Part shown: in pieces, positions 56,393 to 64,000 of the stretch
Layout: each line of letters opens with the position of its first letter
Numbering within the stretch: position 1 is the stretch's first letter
NCBI GenBank assembly: GCA_030695565.1
Contig: JAUYRZ010000056.1
Span: 1-64,000, forward strand
Direction: 5' to 3'
Origin: Archangium sp.
GTDB lineage: Bacteria; Myxococcota; Myxococcia; Myxococcales; Myxococcaceae
DNA length: 64,000 nucleotides
Notes under the pieces: model-generated
Told to the model about the DNA's origin: nothing
The model's database searches: none
The model's input: only the letters and a program-made list of their open reading frames with translations
Translations under genes and position numbers: made by a program

Positions 56393-57991
56393 TCAGGCAG
56401 CCTTCGCGGGCTCTTCCGGAGCCGGGTCTTCGCTGCGCACGAAGTCCTGCTCCTTGTAGAACTTCGCGTAGACCGCGAAGACCAGCGCGGTGATCCAGAT
56501 CACGATGATGAAGAAGTAATAGTAGGCGCCGCCCACCAGCGCGTAGGTGGAGACCTCGGCCTTGGGGCCCATCTCGCCGCTCGACACCACCGGGGTGCGC
56601 TCGGGGGTCATGATGCGCAAGCGAGAGCCCTGAATTTCGGCGATCAAGAACGTGCCTGCGAGGTCCTTGCCCTTGGTGTCCTTCACGCCGGTCTCGCCGG
56701 TGAAGTCGATCTTCTGGCCCACCACGAACTGGGAGGCTTCATCGAGGGTCAGCCAGGTCTCGGCGCCCGACTCGATCTTCGTCGCGTGCACCGGCTTGAT
56801 GATGGCGAAGTTCACCACCGCGACCAGCATGTTCCCGAGGCTGGTGGAGAGCAGGAAGAGCGCCATGATGAAGCTCTTGATGCGCAACGGCGCCTGCTTG
56901 TACGAGAACTCCAGCGCGGTCACCGAGACGAGCAGCTCGGCGGCCGTGAGGATGAAGTACGCCAGAATCTGCCACCACACCGACATCGACTCGCCGCGCA
57001 TCATGCGGTCTTCGAGCCAGCCGACCACGATGAACGAGATGCCCATCACCACCAGGCCCGCGCCGATCTTGCGCAGCGGCGTGACCTTCACGAACTTGTT
57101 CACGAACGGGAAGATGCCGAACGAGAAGACGGGCGCCAGCATCAGGATGAAGAGGCCGTTGACCACCTGCACCTGAGAAGGCTTGAAGGTGAACAGGCCG
57201 AAGATCGACTTGTCCATCAGGGGCGACTGGGCCTGCAGCACGAGCGCGCCACCATTGCCCTGGTCCCACAGCATCCAGAACAGGGCCACGAACACGTAGA
57301 GGCCACCCAGCCGGGCGATGAGCGAGAGGCCGCTGACCGAGAAGACCTCCTTGACCCACGCCTTACCGGCCGGGGGCACCTTCACGTAGCGGGCGCGCCC
57401 GGCGATGAACACCAGGGTCGCCATCACCATCATGATCGCCGGCACTCCGAAGGCCCACTTCGGGCCCCAGTTCGGGTTCGCCAGCAGCTCGGGGCACAGC
57501 AGAATCGAGATCGACGAGCCGGCGTTGATCGCCATGTAGAACATCGAGAACGCCCGCTCGATGAGGTGCGCGTTCTTGGCGCTGAACTGATCGCCCACGT
57601 TGGTCGAGACGCACGGCTTGATGCCGCCGGTGCCCAGGGCCACCATGCCCAGGCTCGCCACGAGGGCGAACTCGCTGTGGCCCATCAACGCGAGCGAGAC
57701 GCAGCCCGCCGCGTAGATGATCGAGAAGACGAAGATCGTGCGGAACTTGCCCCAGAAGACGTCGGAGATGATCGCGCCGACCAACGGGAAGAAGTAGGCC
57801 GCCGACTTGAAGAGCGCGCCCCACGCGAGCGCCTTGCCGTCGGTGAACTTCATGGTGCCGACCATGAACGCCACCAGGATCGAGTTGATGCCGTAGAAGC
57901 AGAACCGCTCGGCGAACTCGTTGCTGATGATGAAGGGGATGCTCGAAGGCATCTTGTTGTCAGCAGGGTCGATTGTGGCGGGTGCGGTCAC
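56393..57991 (-). CDS. POT-family proton-coupled peptide transporter, copy 2, with extra loop domain
   Basis: A 532-residue POT transporter related to copy 1. It has IPFIISNEFAERFCFYGI, SDVFWGKFRTI and GTGGIKPCVSTNVGDQFS signatures and about twelve to fourteen helices. Between the last helices is an inserted soluble segment of about 80 residues (about 400-482) with beta-type phrases IDFTGETGVKDTKGKDLAG and SRLRIMTPE. Copy 1 lacks it. The insert may be a small beta-barrel facing one side of the membrane. The GTG at 57991 follows GAGGAG by 5 bases. It is first in the POT-UPF0158-POT order. Confidence 0.92.
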   Translation of the reverse strand: MTAPATIDPADNKMPSSIPFIISNEFAERFCFYGINSILVAFMVGTMKFTDGKALAWGALFKSAAYFFPLVGAIISDVFWGKFRTIFVFSIIYAAGCVSLALMGHSEFALVASLGMVALGTGGIKPCVSTNVGDQFSAKNAHLIERAFSMFYMAINAGSSISILLCPELLANPNWGPKWAFGVPAIMMVMATLVFIAGRARYVKVPPAGKAWVKEVFSVSGLSLIARLGGLYVFVALFWMLWDQGNGGALVLQAQSPLMDKSIFGLFTFKPSQVQVVNGLFILMLAPVFSFGIFPFVNKFVKVTPLRKIGAGLVVMGISFIVVGWLEDRMMRGESMSVWWQILAYFILTAAELLVSVTALEFSYKQAPLRIKSFIMALFLLSTSLGNMLVAVVNFAIIKPVHATKIESGAETWLTLDEASQFVVGQKIDFTGETGVKDTKGKDLAGTFLIAEIQGSRLRIMTPERTPVVSSGEMGPKAEVSTYALVGGAYYYFFIIVIWITALVFAVYAKFYKEQDFVRSEDPAPEEPAKAA

Positions 57992-58058
57992 AGGGGCTCC
58001 TCGTTACGTGCGAAAGCGCCGGTCCGCATAGCAGCCCCCCTGAAAGCTGGGAAGCGCC

Positions 58059-58496
58059 CTACAGCTCGTCCGAGCGGGCCAGCATGCCCGCGTGGCCGAG
58101 CAGCTTTCTCTCGAGACGCTCCATCTTGCGGGCGTCTTTCGGGGTCTGGTGGTCGTGGCCGAGCAGGTGAAGCAGCCCGTGCGCGAGGTACAGCGCCAGC
58201 TCGAGGTCGAGCGTGGTGCCGAGCTCCTGGGCCTGGCGTTGGGCGGTGTCGAGCGAGATGACGATGTCGCCCAGGGGTCGCAGCCCCCCACCGGGGAAGT
58301 CACCCGCGGGGAAGGAGAGCACGTCGGTGGCGGCGTCGATGCCGAAGTACGCGCGCTTGAGCTTGCGGATCGCCGGGTCTCGCACGAGGGAGAGCGAGAG
58401 TTCGACGTCTTCGAGCTTCAGGGTCTTGGCGAACGAGGTCGCGAGAGTGGTGAGGCGTTTGGCCTGCGCCGACTTCGAGCTGCAGAGGACTTTCAC
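58059..58496 (-). CDS. ybeY: Endoribonuclease YbeY
   Basis: A 145-residue single-strand endoribonuclease involved in rRNA maturation and ribosome quality control. The metal-binding motif is HGLLHLLGHDHQ, the family HGxLHLxGxDH, with DVLSFPAGDFP and LGDIVISLDTA as conserved segments. The GTG at 58496 is chosen; a longer frame starts inside the repeat just upstream and gives a low-complexity leader. The repeat ends a few bases before and supplies the only ribosome-binding-like GAGAGGG. It follows pgpH on the same strand, a common arrangement. Confidence 0.95.
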   Translation of the reverse strand: MKVLCSSKSAQAKRLTTLATSFAKTLKLEDVELSLSLVRDPAIRKLKRAYFGIDAATDVLSFPAGDFPGGGLRPLGDIVISLDTAQRQAQELGTTLDLELALYLAHGLLHLLGHDHQTPKDARKMERLERKLLGHAGMLARSDEL

Positions 58497-58504
58497 CGCG
58501 AGAC

Positions 58505-58542
58505 GCCCTCTCCCCGACCCTCTCCCCCGCGGGGAGAGGGAG
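58505..58542. repeat. Dispersed palindromic element abutting the ybeY start
   Basis: Perfect 10-base stem: CCCTCTCCCC (58518-58527) and GGGGAGAGGG (58531-58540) with a 3-base loop, preceded by a second GCCCTCTCCCCGA. It lies between the tandem pgpH and ybeY genes and begins 8 bases before the ybeY start codon. On the minus strand it reads GGGGAGAGGGC, which could act as a ribosome-binding site. Confidence 0.8.
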
Positions 58543-58566
58543 CGCATCGGTGGAGTTCAGCCGTGC

Positions 58567-60951
58567 TCACTTCACCACCGACAACGGCTTCATCACGTCG
58601 CGCTCCGGCGGCTTCCCCCCGCCGATCGCCCCCGCCGGGTACTGCGGCCGCGCGTGGTAAATCCCCTCGAGCGTGCTGGTGAACGACGCGCCCATCAGGT
58701 GCAGATCCTTCAGCGTCAGCTCGCACTCATCGAGCTGACCTTCACTGAAGATGAGGTTGATCATCTTCTGCACCAACGCGCGCAGCTTCTCGGTGGTCGG
58801 CTCGGGCATCGAGCGGCTGGCCGCCTCGCACGCATCGGCGATCATCACCAGCGCGGTCTCCCGCGACTGCGGCTTGGGGCCCGGGTAGCGGAAGAGCGCC
58901 TCGTCGATGGGCTTGGCGTCGTCACGCCCCTCGAGCTCCTTCTGCGCCTTGTGAAAGAAGTACCCCACCAGCCGCGTGCCGTGATGCTCGGGGATCGCGT
59001 CGGCCACCCGGCGCGGCAGCTTGTACTCGCGCGCCATCTCCAGGCCCTCGGTGACGTGGCGCTTGATGATCACCGCGCTCATCGACGGCGCGAGCTTGTC
59101 GTGCGCGTTCTCGCCCTTCTGGTTCTCGCCGAAGTAGGCCGGGTTCCGGCCCTTTCCGATGTCGTGGTAGTACGCGCAGCTTCGCGCGAGCAGCGGGTTG
59201 GCGCCGATCGCCTCGGCCGCCGACTCCACCAGCGAACCCATCACGATGCTGTGGTGGTAGGTGCCGGGCGCGTTGAGCACCAGCTCCTTGAGCGCCGGGT
59301 GGTTCAAGTTCGCCAGCTCGAGCAGCTTGAGATCTGACGCGTAGCCGAAGATGCCTTCGACCAGCGGGGTGAGCGCCAGCACCAGCGAGGGCAGCAAGAA
59401 GGCCGCGGCCAGCAGCGCGAACATGCCGCTGTAGAGCATCTCGATGCCCAGGCCCTTCGCGGCGGCCAGCTGAATGAAGACCATCAACCCGAAGCCCACC
59501 ACGCCCGTCGCGAAGCCGGCGCGGAAGATGCCGGCGCGATCTTTTGCCCGGCCGATGCGATCGGCCGCCACCATCGAGGTGACGAGCGAGAAGAGGAAGA
59601 ACGAGAGCGAGTTGCCCAGCAAGACGCCCGCGAGCGCGGAGAAGATGATGGCGAAGAAGAGCGCTGCCGACTCCGACAAGACGAAGCGCACCAGCATCGC
59701 GCCCGCCGCCACCGGGAAAGCGAACTGCAACGCCTCGATGGGCAACGAGGGGTACCCGTTCTGCACCACGTCGGCCACCAGCACCCAGAGGTGCAAGCCG
59801 CCCAACAGCCCCGTGCCCAGGATGCCCATGAACGCCACGTCACGGCGCGAAGGGCGGAACTGGCGCAACGACGCGGTGAAGAACAACCACGCCCCGCTCA
59901 CCAGCAAGGCCACGATGCCCGCGCCCCCCAGCTGCAACTGAAGCAGGTCGAGCTCGCTGGTCTGCGCCCGCAGGCTGCGGGTGACCAGCACGTGCTGCTC
60001 GGTGACCAGCTCGCCGTCGCCGATGATGCGCTGGCCCTTCTTGATCGACAGGTTCACCGGCTTGACCGCGTCCCAGGCGGCCTTCCGGCGCGCTTCGGTC
60101 TCCGCGATGTTGACCGTGAGGTTCGCGCGCACCTGCTTACGCGCCAGGCGCAGCACCGCGCGGCGCACCGGGGTGGGCGAGTCGGGCAGCAGGTTTCCGG
60201 GCACCGAGGAGAACCGGTCCAGCTCGGTGCTCACTTCTTTCAAGTCGAAGGCGCCCGGCTGCGCGGTGGTCATCTCGTATTCGGTGGTGCCCCCCACGAT
60301 GCGCACGGTGATGCCGTTGGTGTCGATGCGCGAGAGCTCGTCACGCGAGGTGACCACCTTGCCGCGGTAGGCGAGGTCGATGAGCGTCATCACCGCCTGC
60401 TCCAGCTCCGGGCCAAACCGGCCGCGGGCCAGCACCTCGAAGTCTTCGTCGTCGGGCGGCACCGCCGTCGCCTCGAACAGCTTGCGGTTCTCCCGCAGCG
60501 CGGTCAGCAGGTCTTGCTCGTCTTTGCCGAGCGGCGCGTTCGGCTTGCGATTGGGGTCGGGTTTGGCCGCGAAAGGCGCCGCCACCTCCTGCATCTGCTC
60601 GAAGGCTTCCCGCAGGCCGTGTTTCACCTTCGATTCGACGAGGGTGTCGTAGTCGAACACCGGCCGCACCCGGGCCCTCGCATCGTCCCGGCGTTGTTGG
60701 GTGCGCCCCTCATCGGGCACCTCGAAGTCACGGCTGGCCTTGAAGACCGCCACCGACTTGGCCGCGAAGGGCCGGCCCAGCTGCTCTTCCCCCAACTCGG
60801 GGAGCCGCTGACCGGACAAGCCAGGCGTCAGGAGGAACGCCGAAGCGACCGAAACGCCAAGGAGCACCGCCCCCAACGCGATCGGGCGCGGCAAGGCCAG
60901 CGACTGGAGCCACGTGGCGAAGCGAGAAGGGGAGGAGGGGCCATCGGCCAT
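58567..60951 (-). CDS. PgpH-type 7TMR-HD phosphodiesterase
   Basis: A 794-residue membrane protein. A first transmembrane segment (about 24-44) is followed by a large extracytoplasmic 7TMR-HDED domain (about 50-310), seven transmembrane segments (about 330-540) and a cytoplasmic HD phosphohydrolase domain (about 555-760) with GTYHHSIVMG, AYYHDIGKG (HD pair) and AIPEHHGT. PgpH proteins of this layout hydrolyse c-di-AMP. Whether this organism makes c-di-AMP cannot be seen here. It lies upstream of ybeY as in many bacteria. The ATG at 60951 is certain by context. Confidence 0.93.
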   Translation of the reverse strand: MADGPSSPSRFATWLQSLALPRPIALGAVLLGVSVASAFLLTPGLSGQRLPELGEEQLGRPFAAKSVAVFKASRDFEVPDEGRTQQRRDDARARVRPVFDYDTLVESKVKHGLREAFEQMQEVAAPFAAKPDPNRKPNAPLGKDEQDLLTALRENRKLFEATAVPPDDEDFEVLARGRFGPELEQAVMTLIDLAYRGKVVTSRDELSRIDTNGITVRIVGGTTEYEMTTAQPGAFDLKEVSTELDRFSSVPGNLLPDSPTPVRRAVLRLARKQVRANLTVNIAETEARRKAAWDAVKPVNLSIKKGQRIIGDGELVTEQHVLVTRSLRAQTSELDLLQLQLGGAGIVALLVSGAWLFFTASLRQFRPSRRDVAFMGILGTGLLGGLHLWVLVADVVQNGYPSLPIEALQFAFPVAAGAMLVRFVLSESAALFFAIIFSALAGVLLGNSLSFFLFSLVTSMVAADRIGRAKDRAGIFRAGFATGVVGFGLMVFIQLAAAKGLGIEMLYSGMFALLAAAFLLPSLVLALTPLVEGIFGYASDLKLLELANLNHPALKELVLNAPGTYHHSIVMGSLVESAAEAIGANPLLARSCAYYHDIGKGRNPAYFGENQKGENAHDKLAPSMSAVIIKRHVTEGLEMAREYKLPRRVADAIPEHHGTRLVGYFFHKAQKELEGRDDAKPIDEALFRYPGPKPQSRETALVMIADACEAASRSMPEPTTEKLRALVQKMINLIFSEGQLDECELTLKDLHLMGASFTSTLEGIYHARPQYPAGAIGGGKPPERDVMKPLSVVK

Positions 60952-61021
60952 GGAGCGGGCACCCTACGGCCCACGCCCCGCTGGTTCAAGGCGACTCACC
61001 GGTCGCCCCCAGCGCGGTCCG

Positions 61022-61267
61022 CTAGTTGTGAGCGGCCGTTGCCGTGCTGGTGAACAGGAAGACCTTCATGCCCGAACGCGCCACGCCGAAGTGCTGCTTG
61101 AGCGGGCGTTTCTCGTTCGCCACGAAAGCCTTCAGGCCCGGGTAGAGCTGCATCAACGTGGTGATGATGTCGGCCACGTCGGAGCTCGCAGGCACGCCGA
61201 GCTCGATCTTCGCCCTGCCCTCACAAGCAGCCTGCAACGTTCTGGGGATGATCACGGTGATGTTCAT
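61022..61267 (-). CDS. MoaD/ThiS-like beta-grasp protein, C-terminus lacking Gly-Gly
   Basis: An 81-residue beta-grasp (ubiquitin-like) protein: MNITVIIPRTLQ, then the helix VADIITTLMQLYPGLKAFV and a strand GVARSGMKVFLF. It resembles MoaD/ThiS family proteins that carry sulfur on a C-terminal Gly-Gly, but it ends in TSTATAAHN with no diglycine, shortly after the position where the VNG / FL..L segment is expected. It may be non-sulfur-transferring, or the tail may have been altered by mutation. The ATG at 61267 is used. It stands between pgpH and truB. Confidence 0.75.
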   Translation of the reverse strand: MNITVIIPRTLQAACEGRAKIELGVPASSDVADIITTLMQLYPGLKAFVANEKRPLKQHFGVARSGMKVFLFTSTATAAHN

Positions 61268-61331
61268 CGGGTGCGCACGGCTGAGCATGGCACGGGCGAA
61301 CACCCGGCGGAGGACGAAACGAAACGCTCCG

Positions 61332-62204
61332 CTACTCGGGCAGGAAGACCCGGCGGTACACCAGCCGGCCCCGGGTGACCTCGGCCACCGAGAGCAACGC
61401 GCCCGACGGCTCGAGCACCCGGTGCAGGCCGCTGAGCTGCCCCGCCACCTCGACCAGGCCGCCGTGCTTCACGCGGCCGGCTTCGGCTTCCGTCACCTGG
61501 AGCGCCGGGAGATCTTTGAGTGAGTCGTTGAGCCCCACCAGGCGCGCGGTGGCCAGCTCCGGGCCGCCCGCCACCAGCTCGGCCAGCGGGAGCGCCTGAG
61601 CGAGCGCAAACGGGCCGCTCTGGGTGCGCCGCAGCGCGCAGAGGTGGGCGCCACACCCGAGCGCTTCACCCAGCTCGGCCGCCAGGGTGCGCACGAAGAA
61701 GCCCTTGCTGCAGGTCACCGACAGCTTGATCTCATCGGCCGAAAAATCACGCAGGAGCAGCTCGAACACCGTCACCGGCCGCGCCGCCCGCTCCACTTCT
61801 TCACCGGCGCGCGCCAGCTCGTAGAGGCGCTTGCCGCCGATCTTCACGGCCGAATACATCGGCGGCGTCTGCAGGATGGGCCCGCGGAACTTCGCGAAGG
61901 CCGCTTCGATGAGCTCGCGCGTCAACGTCGGCACGGGCCTGGTCTCCAGCACCTTGCCCTCGGCATCGAGCGTGTCGGTGGTGGCGCCGAGCTTCAGCGT
62001 GGCGTCGTAGGCCTTGGTGGCCTCGGTGATGAACTGGGCGATCTTGGTGCCGTCCCCGATGCAGATGGGGAGCACGCCGGTGGCCATCGGGTCGAGCGTG
62101 CCGGTGTGGCCGACCTTCTTCACCTTCAAGGCCCGCCGCACGTCGCGCACCACGTCGAACGAGGTGATGCCCCTGGGCTTGTCGACCACCAAAACGCCGT
62201 TCAT
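61332..62204 (-). CDS. truB: tRNA pseudouridine-55 synthase
   Basis: A 290-residue TruB. The catalytic aspartate lies in KKVGHTGTLDPMATGVLPIC (about 29-48). The substrate-binding CSKGFFVRTLAAELG and LRRTQSGPF motifs follow, then a C-terminal PUA-like domain (about 225-290). It makes pseudouridine-55 in the tRNA T-loop. It is downstream of rbfA in the conserved infB-ylxP-rbfA-truB order. The ATG at 62204 gives MNGVLVVDKPRGITSFD, the canonical start. Confidence 0.97.
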   Translation of the reverse strand: MNGVLVVDKPRGITSFDVVRDVRRALKVKKVGHTGTLDPMATGVLPICIGDGTKIAQFITEATKAYDATLKLGATTDTLDAEGKVLETRPVPTLTRELIEAAFAKFRGPILQTPPMYSAVKIGGKRLYELARAGEEVERAARPVTVFELLLRDFSADEIKLSVTCSKGFFVRTLAAELGEALGCGAHLCALRRTQSGPFALAQALPLAELVAGGPELATARLVGLNDSLKDLPALQVTEAEAGRVKHGGLVEVAGQLSGLHRVLEPSGALLSVAEVTRGRLVYRRVFLPE

Positions 62205-62294
62205 TTTCCTGACCTCTCCACCCCGGCCGGCCGTCCGCTTCGCGCCCGTCCGTCTCGCGCAGCGTTTCGCTGCTGCCGGTTGCGCTTCATGAAG

Positions 62295-62651
62295 TCACCA
62301 GCCTTCTTTGCTCCGCACTTCCTTGAGCAGCCGTTCGATCTTGTCGCCCTCGTCGAGCGAGGGGTCGAAGGTGAAGAACACCTCGGGGCTGATGCGCAGC
62401 TTGACCCGCTTGGTCACCTCGCGCCGCACGTAGCCCTTGGCCGCCGTGAGCCCGGCCTGGGTCTCGGCCTTCTCTTCGTCGGTGCCAATCATCGAATAGT
62501 AGACCTGCGCCACCGAGAGATCGGGCGAGACCTTCACGCCGGTCAGGGTGATGTAGCCGATGCGCGGATCGTGGATGTCGCCACGGATCAGCAGGTCCGC
62601 GATGGCCGCCTGAATCTCCGCTGCCACTCTGTCAGGACGAACTGAAGCCAT
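62295..62651 (-). CDS. rbfA: Ribosome-binding factor A
   Basis: A 118-residue KH-fold protein that helps 30S maturation and cold adaptation. The family pattern is visible: [20 protein letters not shown] (strand-helix junction), [16 protein letters not shown], and [18 protein letters not shown]. It starts 6 bases after the DUF503 stop and precedes truB by 90 bases. The ATG at 62651 is used. The length is normal. Confidence 0.96.
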   Translation of the reverse strand: MASVRPDRVAAEIQAAIADLLIRGDIHDPRIGYITLTGVKVSPDLSVAQVYYSMIGTDEEKAETQAGLTAAKGYVRREVTKRVKLRISPEVFFTFDPSLDEGDKIERLLKEVRSKEGW

Positions 62652-62657
62652 GGTGCA

Positions 62658-63191
62658 TCACTCCTTTTCCCACTCGCGGCGGTTGCGCAGGCTGCGCGCC
62701 ACCGCCCGGGCGTCGGTGAGGTTTACTTCCTTCTCCTTCTTCTTCGGGGCCTTCTTCGCCGGAGAAGAAGGCGACGGAGGGGGAATGCCCTTGCTGTGCC
62801 GATCTTCCCACGCCCCCAACCCCTCGGCCTCCGCCAGCGAACGTTCGCCTCGCGGAATGGTCAGCAGCAGGTCGCCTTGGGGCGGCCCCTGGAAGAGATC
62901 TTCGCCGAACGAGAGGATCTCGAACTCCCGCGAGCTCACCGGCGCGACGTACATGTCGTCGATGTACTGGAAGATCTTGTCCATCATCTCGTTGACGTGA
63001 CTGCGGTCGTTGCCGACCACCGACATGGCCACCACCGCGCGGTTGAGCGCGTCGTTGTCGTCGACCTCGGCGACCGCCACGTTGAACTTCGCCTTCACCC
63101 GGTCGGTCACGCGCCGCACCACCTGGCGCTTGGCCTTGAGCGATCCAGCGGCGGGAATGTCGAGGGTGACTCGGGACACGCAGACGAACAT
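62658..63191 (-). CDS. DUF503 (YlxP-like) protein with long lysine-rich C-terminal extension
   Basis: A 177-residue protein. The first 95 or so residues are a DUF503/YlxP domain: MFVCVSRVTLDIPAAGSLKA, KFNVAVAEVDDNDALNRAVV and a C-terminal helix region MMDKIFQYIDD. YlxP homologues in other bacteria are encoded next to rbfA and bind ribosomes. Here an additional tail of about 80 residues contains PPPSPSSPAKKAPKKKEKE and a charged helix ARAVARSLRNRREWEKE. Most DUF503 proteins are only about 90-100 residues, so the tail is unusual. It lies between infB and rbfA. Confidence 0.9.
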   Translation of the reverse strand: MFVCVSRVTLDIPAAGSLKAKRQVVRRVTDRVKAKFNVAVAEVDDNDALNRAVVAMSVVGNDRSHVNEMMDKIFQYIDDMYVAPVSSREFEILSFGEDLFQGPPQGDLLLTIPRGERSLAEAEGLGAWEDRHSKGIPPPSPSSPAKKAPKKKEKEVNLTDARAVARSLRNRREWEKE

Positions 63192-63256
63192 AAGAAGACT
63201 CCGTCGAAGAGCGACGCGGGGTCGCTCCAGGCTCTGACCGCACGATAACGCGCCGA

Positions 63257-63279
63257 CCCCCGAAGTGTTCCTTCAGGGG
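63257..63279. terminator. Weak hairpin after infB
   Basis: On the minus strand, CCC-T-GAAG and CTTC-GGG pair with one bulged T around a 5-base loop, between the infB stop and the DUF503 start. No T-run follows. It may attenuate rather than end transcription, because the downstream genes belong to the same conserved operon. Confidence 0.3.
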
Positions 63280-63295
63280 CCGGCTCGTCGTCAGC

Positions 63296-64000
63296 TCAGC
63301 TGAGCGACGGGCGGGTCTCCTCGACCTCGTAGGCCTCGATGATGTCTCCGGCCTGAATGTCGGAGAAGCCTTCGATGCCGATACCGCACTCGTAGCCCAT
63401 GGTGACTTCCTTCACGTCATCCTTGAAGCGCTTGAGGCTGGCGAGCTTGCCCTGGAACAGCTGCTTGTTCTGGCGCATCAGCTTCAAGATCGAGGCGCGT
63501 TTGATGACGCCTTCGGTCACGGCAGAACCCGCGATGGTGCCCAGCTTGGGCACGTTGAAGAGGTTGCGCACCTCGGCCCGGCCGATCTTCTTCTCGGTGC
63601 GGATCGGGTCCAGCAGGTCCTCCATCATCTTGATCACGCCATCGAGCAGCTCGTAGATGATCCCGAAGGTCTCCCACTTGACGCCCTTGTGCTTGGCGGC
63701 CGATTCGGCGCCCGACTCAGGCTTGCTGTTGAAGCCGATCACCACGGCGGCGAAGGCCTCGCCCGTGCCGATGTCGGTCTCGGTCATCATGCCGACACCC
63801 TTCTGCACGATGGTGACCTTGACCTTCTTGGTCGACAGCTTCTGGATCGCGTCTGCCACGGCCTCGAGCGAACCCGAGACGTCGGCCTTGAGCACGATCT
63901 TGAGCTCCTTCTGATCAGACGCCTTCTGCTTGGCGAGCAGATCTTCGAGCGACTCACGGCTCGTCTTGCCGGCTTCGGCCTGGCGCGCCTTCAAGATGCG
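63296..64000 (-). CDS. infB: Translation initiation factor IF-2, C-terminal part (runs off the window)
   Basis: The last 234 residues of IF-2; the GTPase domain lies beyond base 64000. Visible are the linker into domain III (ELKIVLKADVSGSLEAVADA), domain III (VQKGVGMMTETDI, then VVIGFNSKP) and domain IV, which binds fMet-tRNA (RAEVRNLFNVPKLGTIAGSA, TMGYECGIGIEGFSDIQAGD). IF-2 brings initiator tRNA to the 30S subunit. The order infB, DUF503, rbfA, truB is the conserved ribosome-biogenesis operon. The frame is open to the window edge. Confidence 0.97.
   Translation of the reverse strand, partial: RILKARQAEAGKTSRESLEDLLAKQKASDQKELKIVLKADVSGSLEAVADAIQKLSTKKVKVTIVQKGVGMMTETDIGTGEAFAAVVIGFNSKPESGAESAAKHKGVKWETFGIIYELLDGVIKMMEDLLDPIRTEKKIGRAEVRNLFNVPKLGTIAGSAVTEGVIKRASILKLMRQNKQLFQGKLASLKRFKDDVKEVTMGYECGIGIEGFSDIQAGDIIEAYEVEETRPSLS

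Noticed and set aside
1-64000. Prophage, insertion sequence or integrated plasmid
   Set aside because: No integrase, transposase, capsid or replication gene, and no flanking direct repeats were found in the window.

Overview
The window looks like the chromosome of a high-GC myxobacterium (phylum Myxococcota). The grounds are: a surface protein with a Gly/Ser/Thr repeat stalk and a C-terminal cysteine / hydrophobic / arginine tail of the MYXO-CTERM type; a TonB-dependent receptor fused to a TonB C-terminal-like domain; many lipoproteins; and a LexA-type site before uvrA that fits the Myxococcus SOS consensus as I remember it. There is no integrase, transposase, phage gene, rRNA, tRNA or CRISPR array that I can support.

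Layout. (1) 1-21.9 kb holds two blocks of an aryl-polyene (APE)-type type II polyketide locus on the minus strand. The right block (21873 down to 16458) runs halogenase-like flavoenzyme, DUF3261 lipoprotein, ketosynthase, dehydratase, ketoreductase, ketosynthase. The left block (1599 down to 1, leaving the window) runs a ketosynthase-N-like chain-length-factor protein, an acyltransferase and an acyl carrier protein. Between them lie an MIO-type ammonia-lyase (5839-7344), which could supply an aryl-acrylate starter, a TonB receptor, a sterol-desaturase-type hydroxylase and a tightly overlapping five-gene operon (13291 down to 7467: MBOAT, SGNH-like protein, two CelD/FemAB-type GNATs, alpha/beta hydrolase) with a third GNAT diverging from it. 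That operon resembles an alginate-type O-acetylation machine. (2) 21.9-27 kb: PAP2 phosphatase, lspA, a reductase fragment, a secreted PGRP/amidase with three LDTR repeats, an outer-membrane protein and a broken lipoprotein gene. (3) 27-35.5 kb: the classic pair of a bacterial alpha-2-macroglobulin and PBP1C. (4) 35.6-46 kb: an Ig-like lipoprotein, a methyltransferase, ohrR-ohr with a clear operator, a small SET-domain protein and a 2066-residue surface lipoprotein. (5) 46-50.5 kb: an Rnl5-type RNA ligase, uvrA with an SOS-like box, and a membrane protein. (6) 50.7-58 kb: the MYXO-CTERM LamG protein, a haem-motif lipoprotein, and two POT peptide transporters flanking a UPF0158 gene. (7) 58-64 kb: housekeeping genes ybeY-pgpH and truB-rbfA-ylxP(DUF503)-infB.

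A dispersed GC-rich palindromic element (arms like CCCTCTCCCC / GGGGAGAGGG, often with CCCCTCACCCCGA beside it) occurs at seven or eight gene junctions. Most are between convergent genes, where it probably acts as a two-way terminator. Twice it abuts the start of a gene. The finding most worth following up is the split APE-like locus with its ammonia-lyase, halogenase-like enzyme and embedded O-acylation operon. Start codons are my choices from protein-family fit and overlap geometry; GTG and TTG starts are common here.
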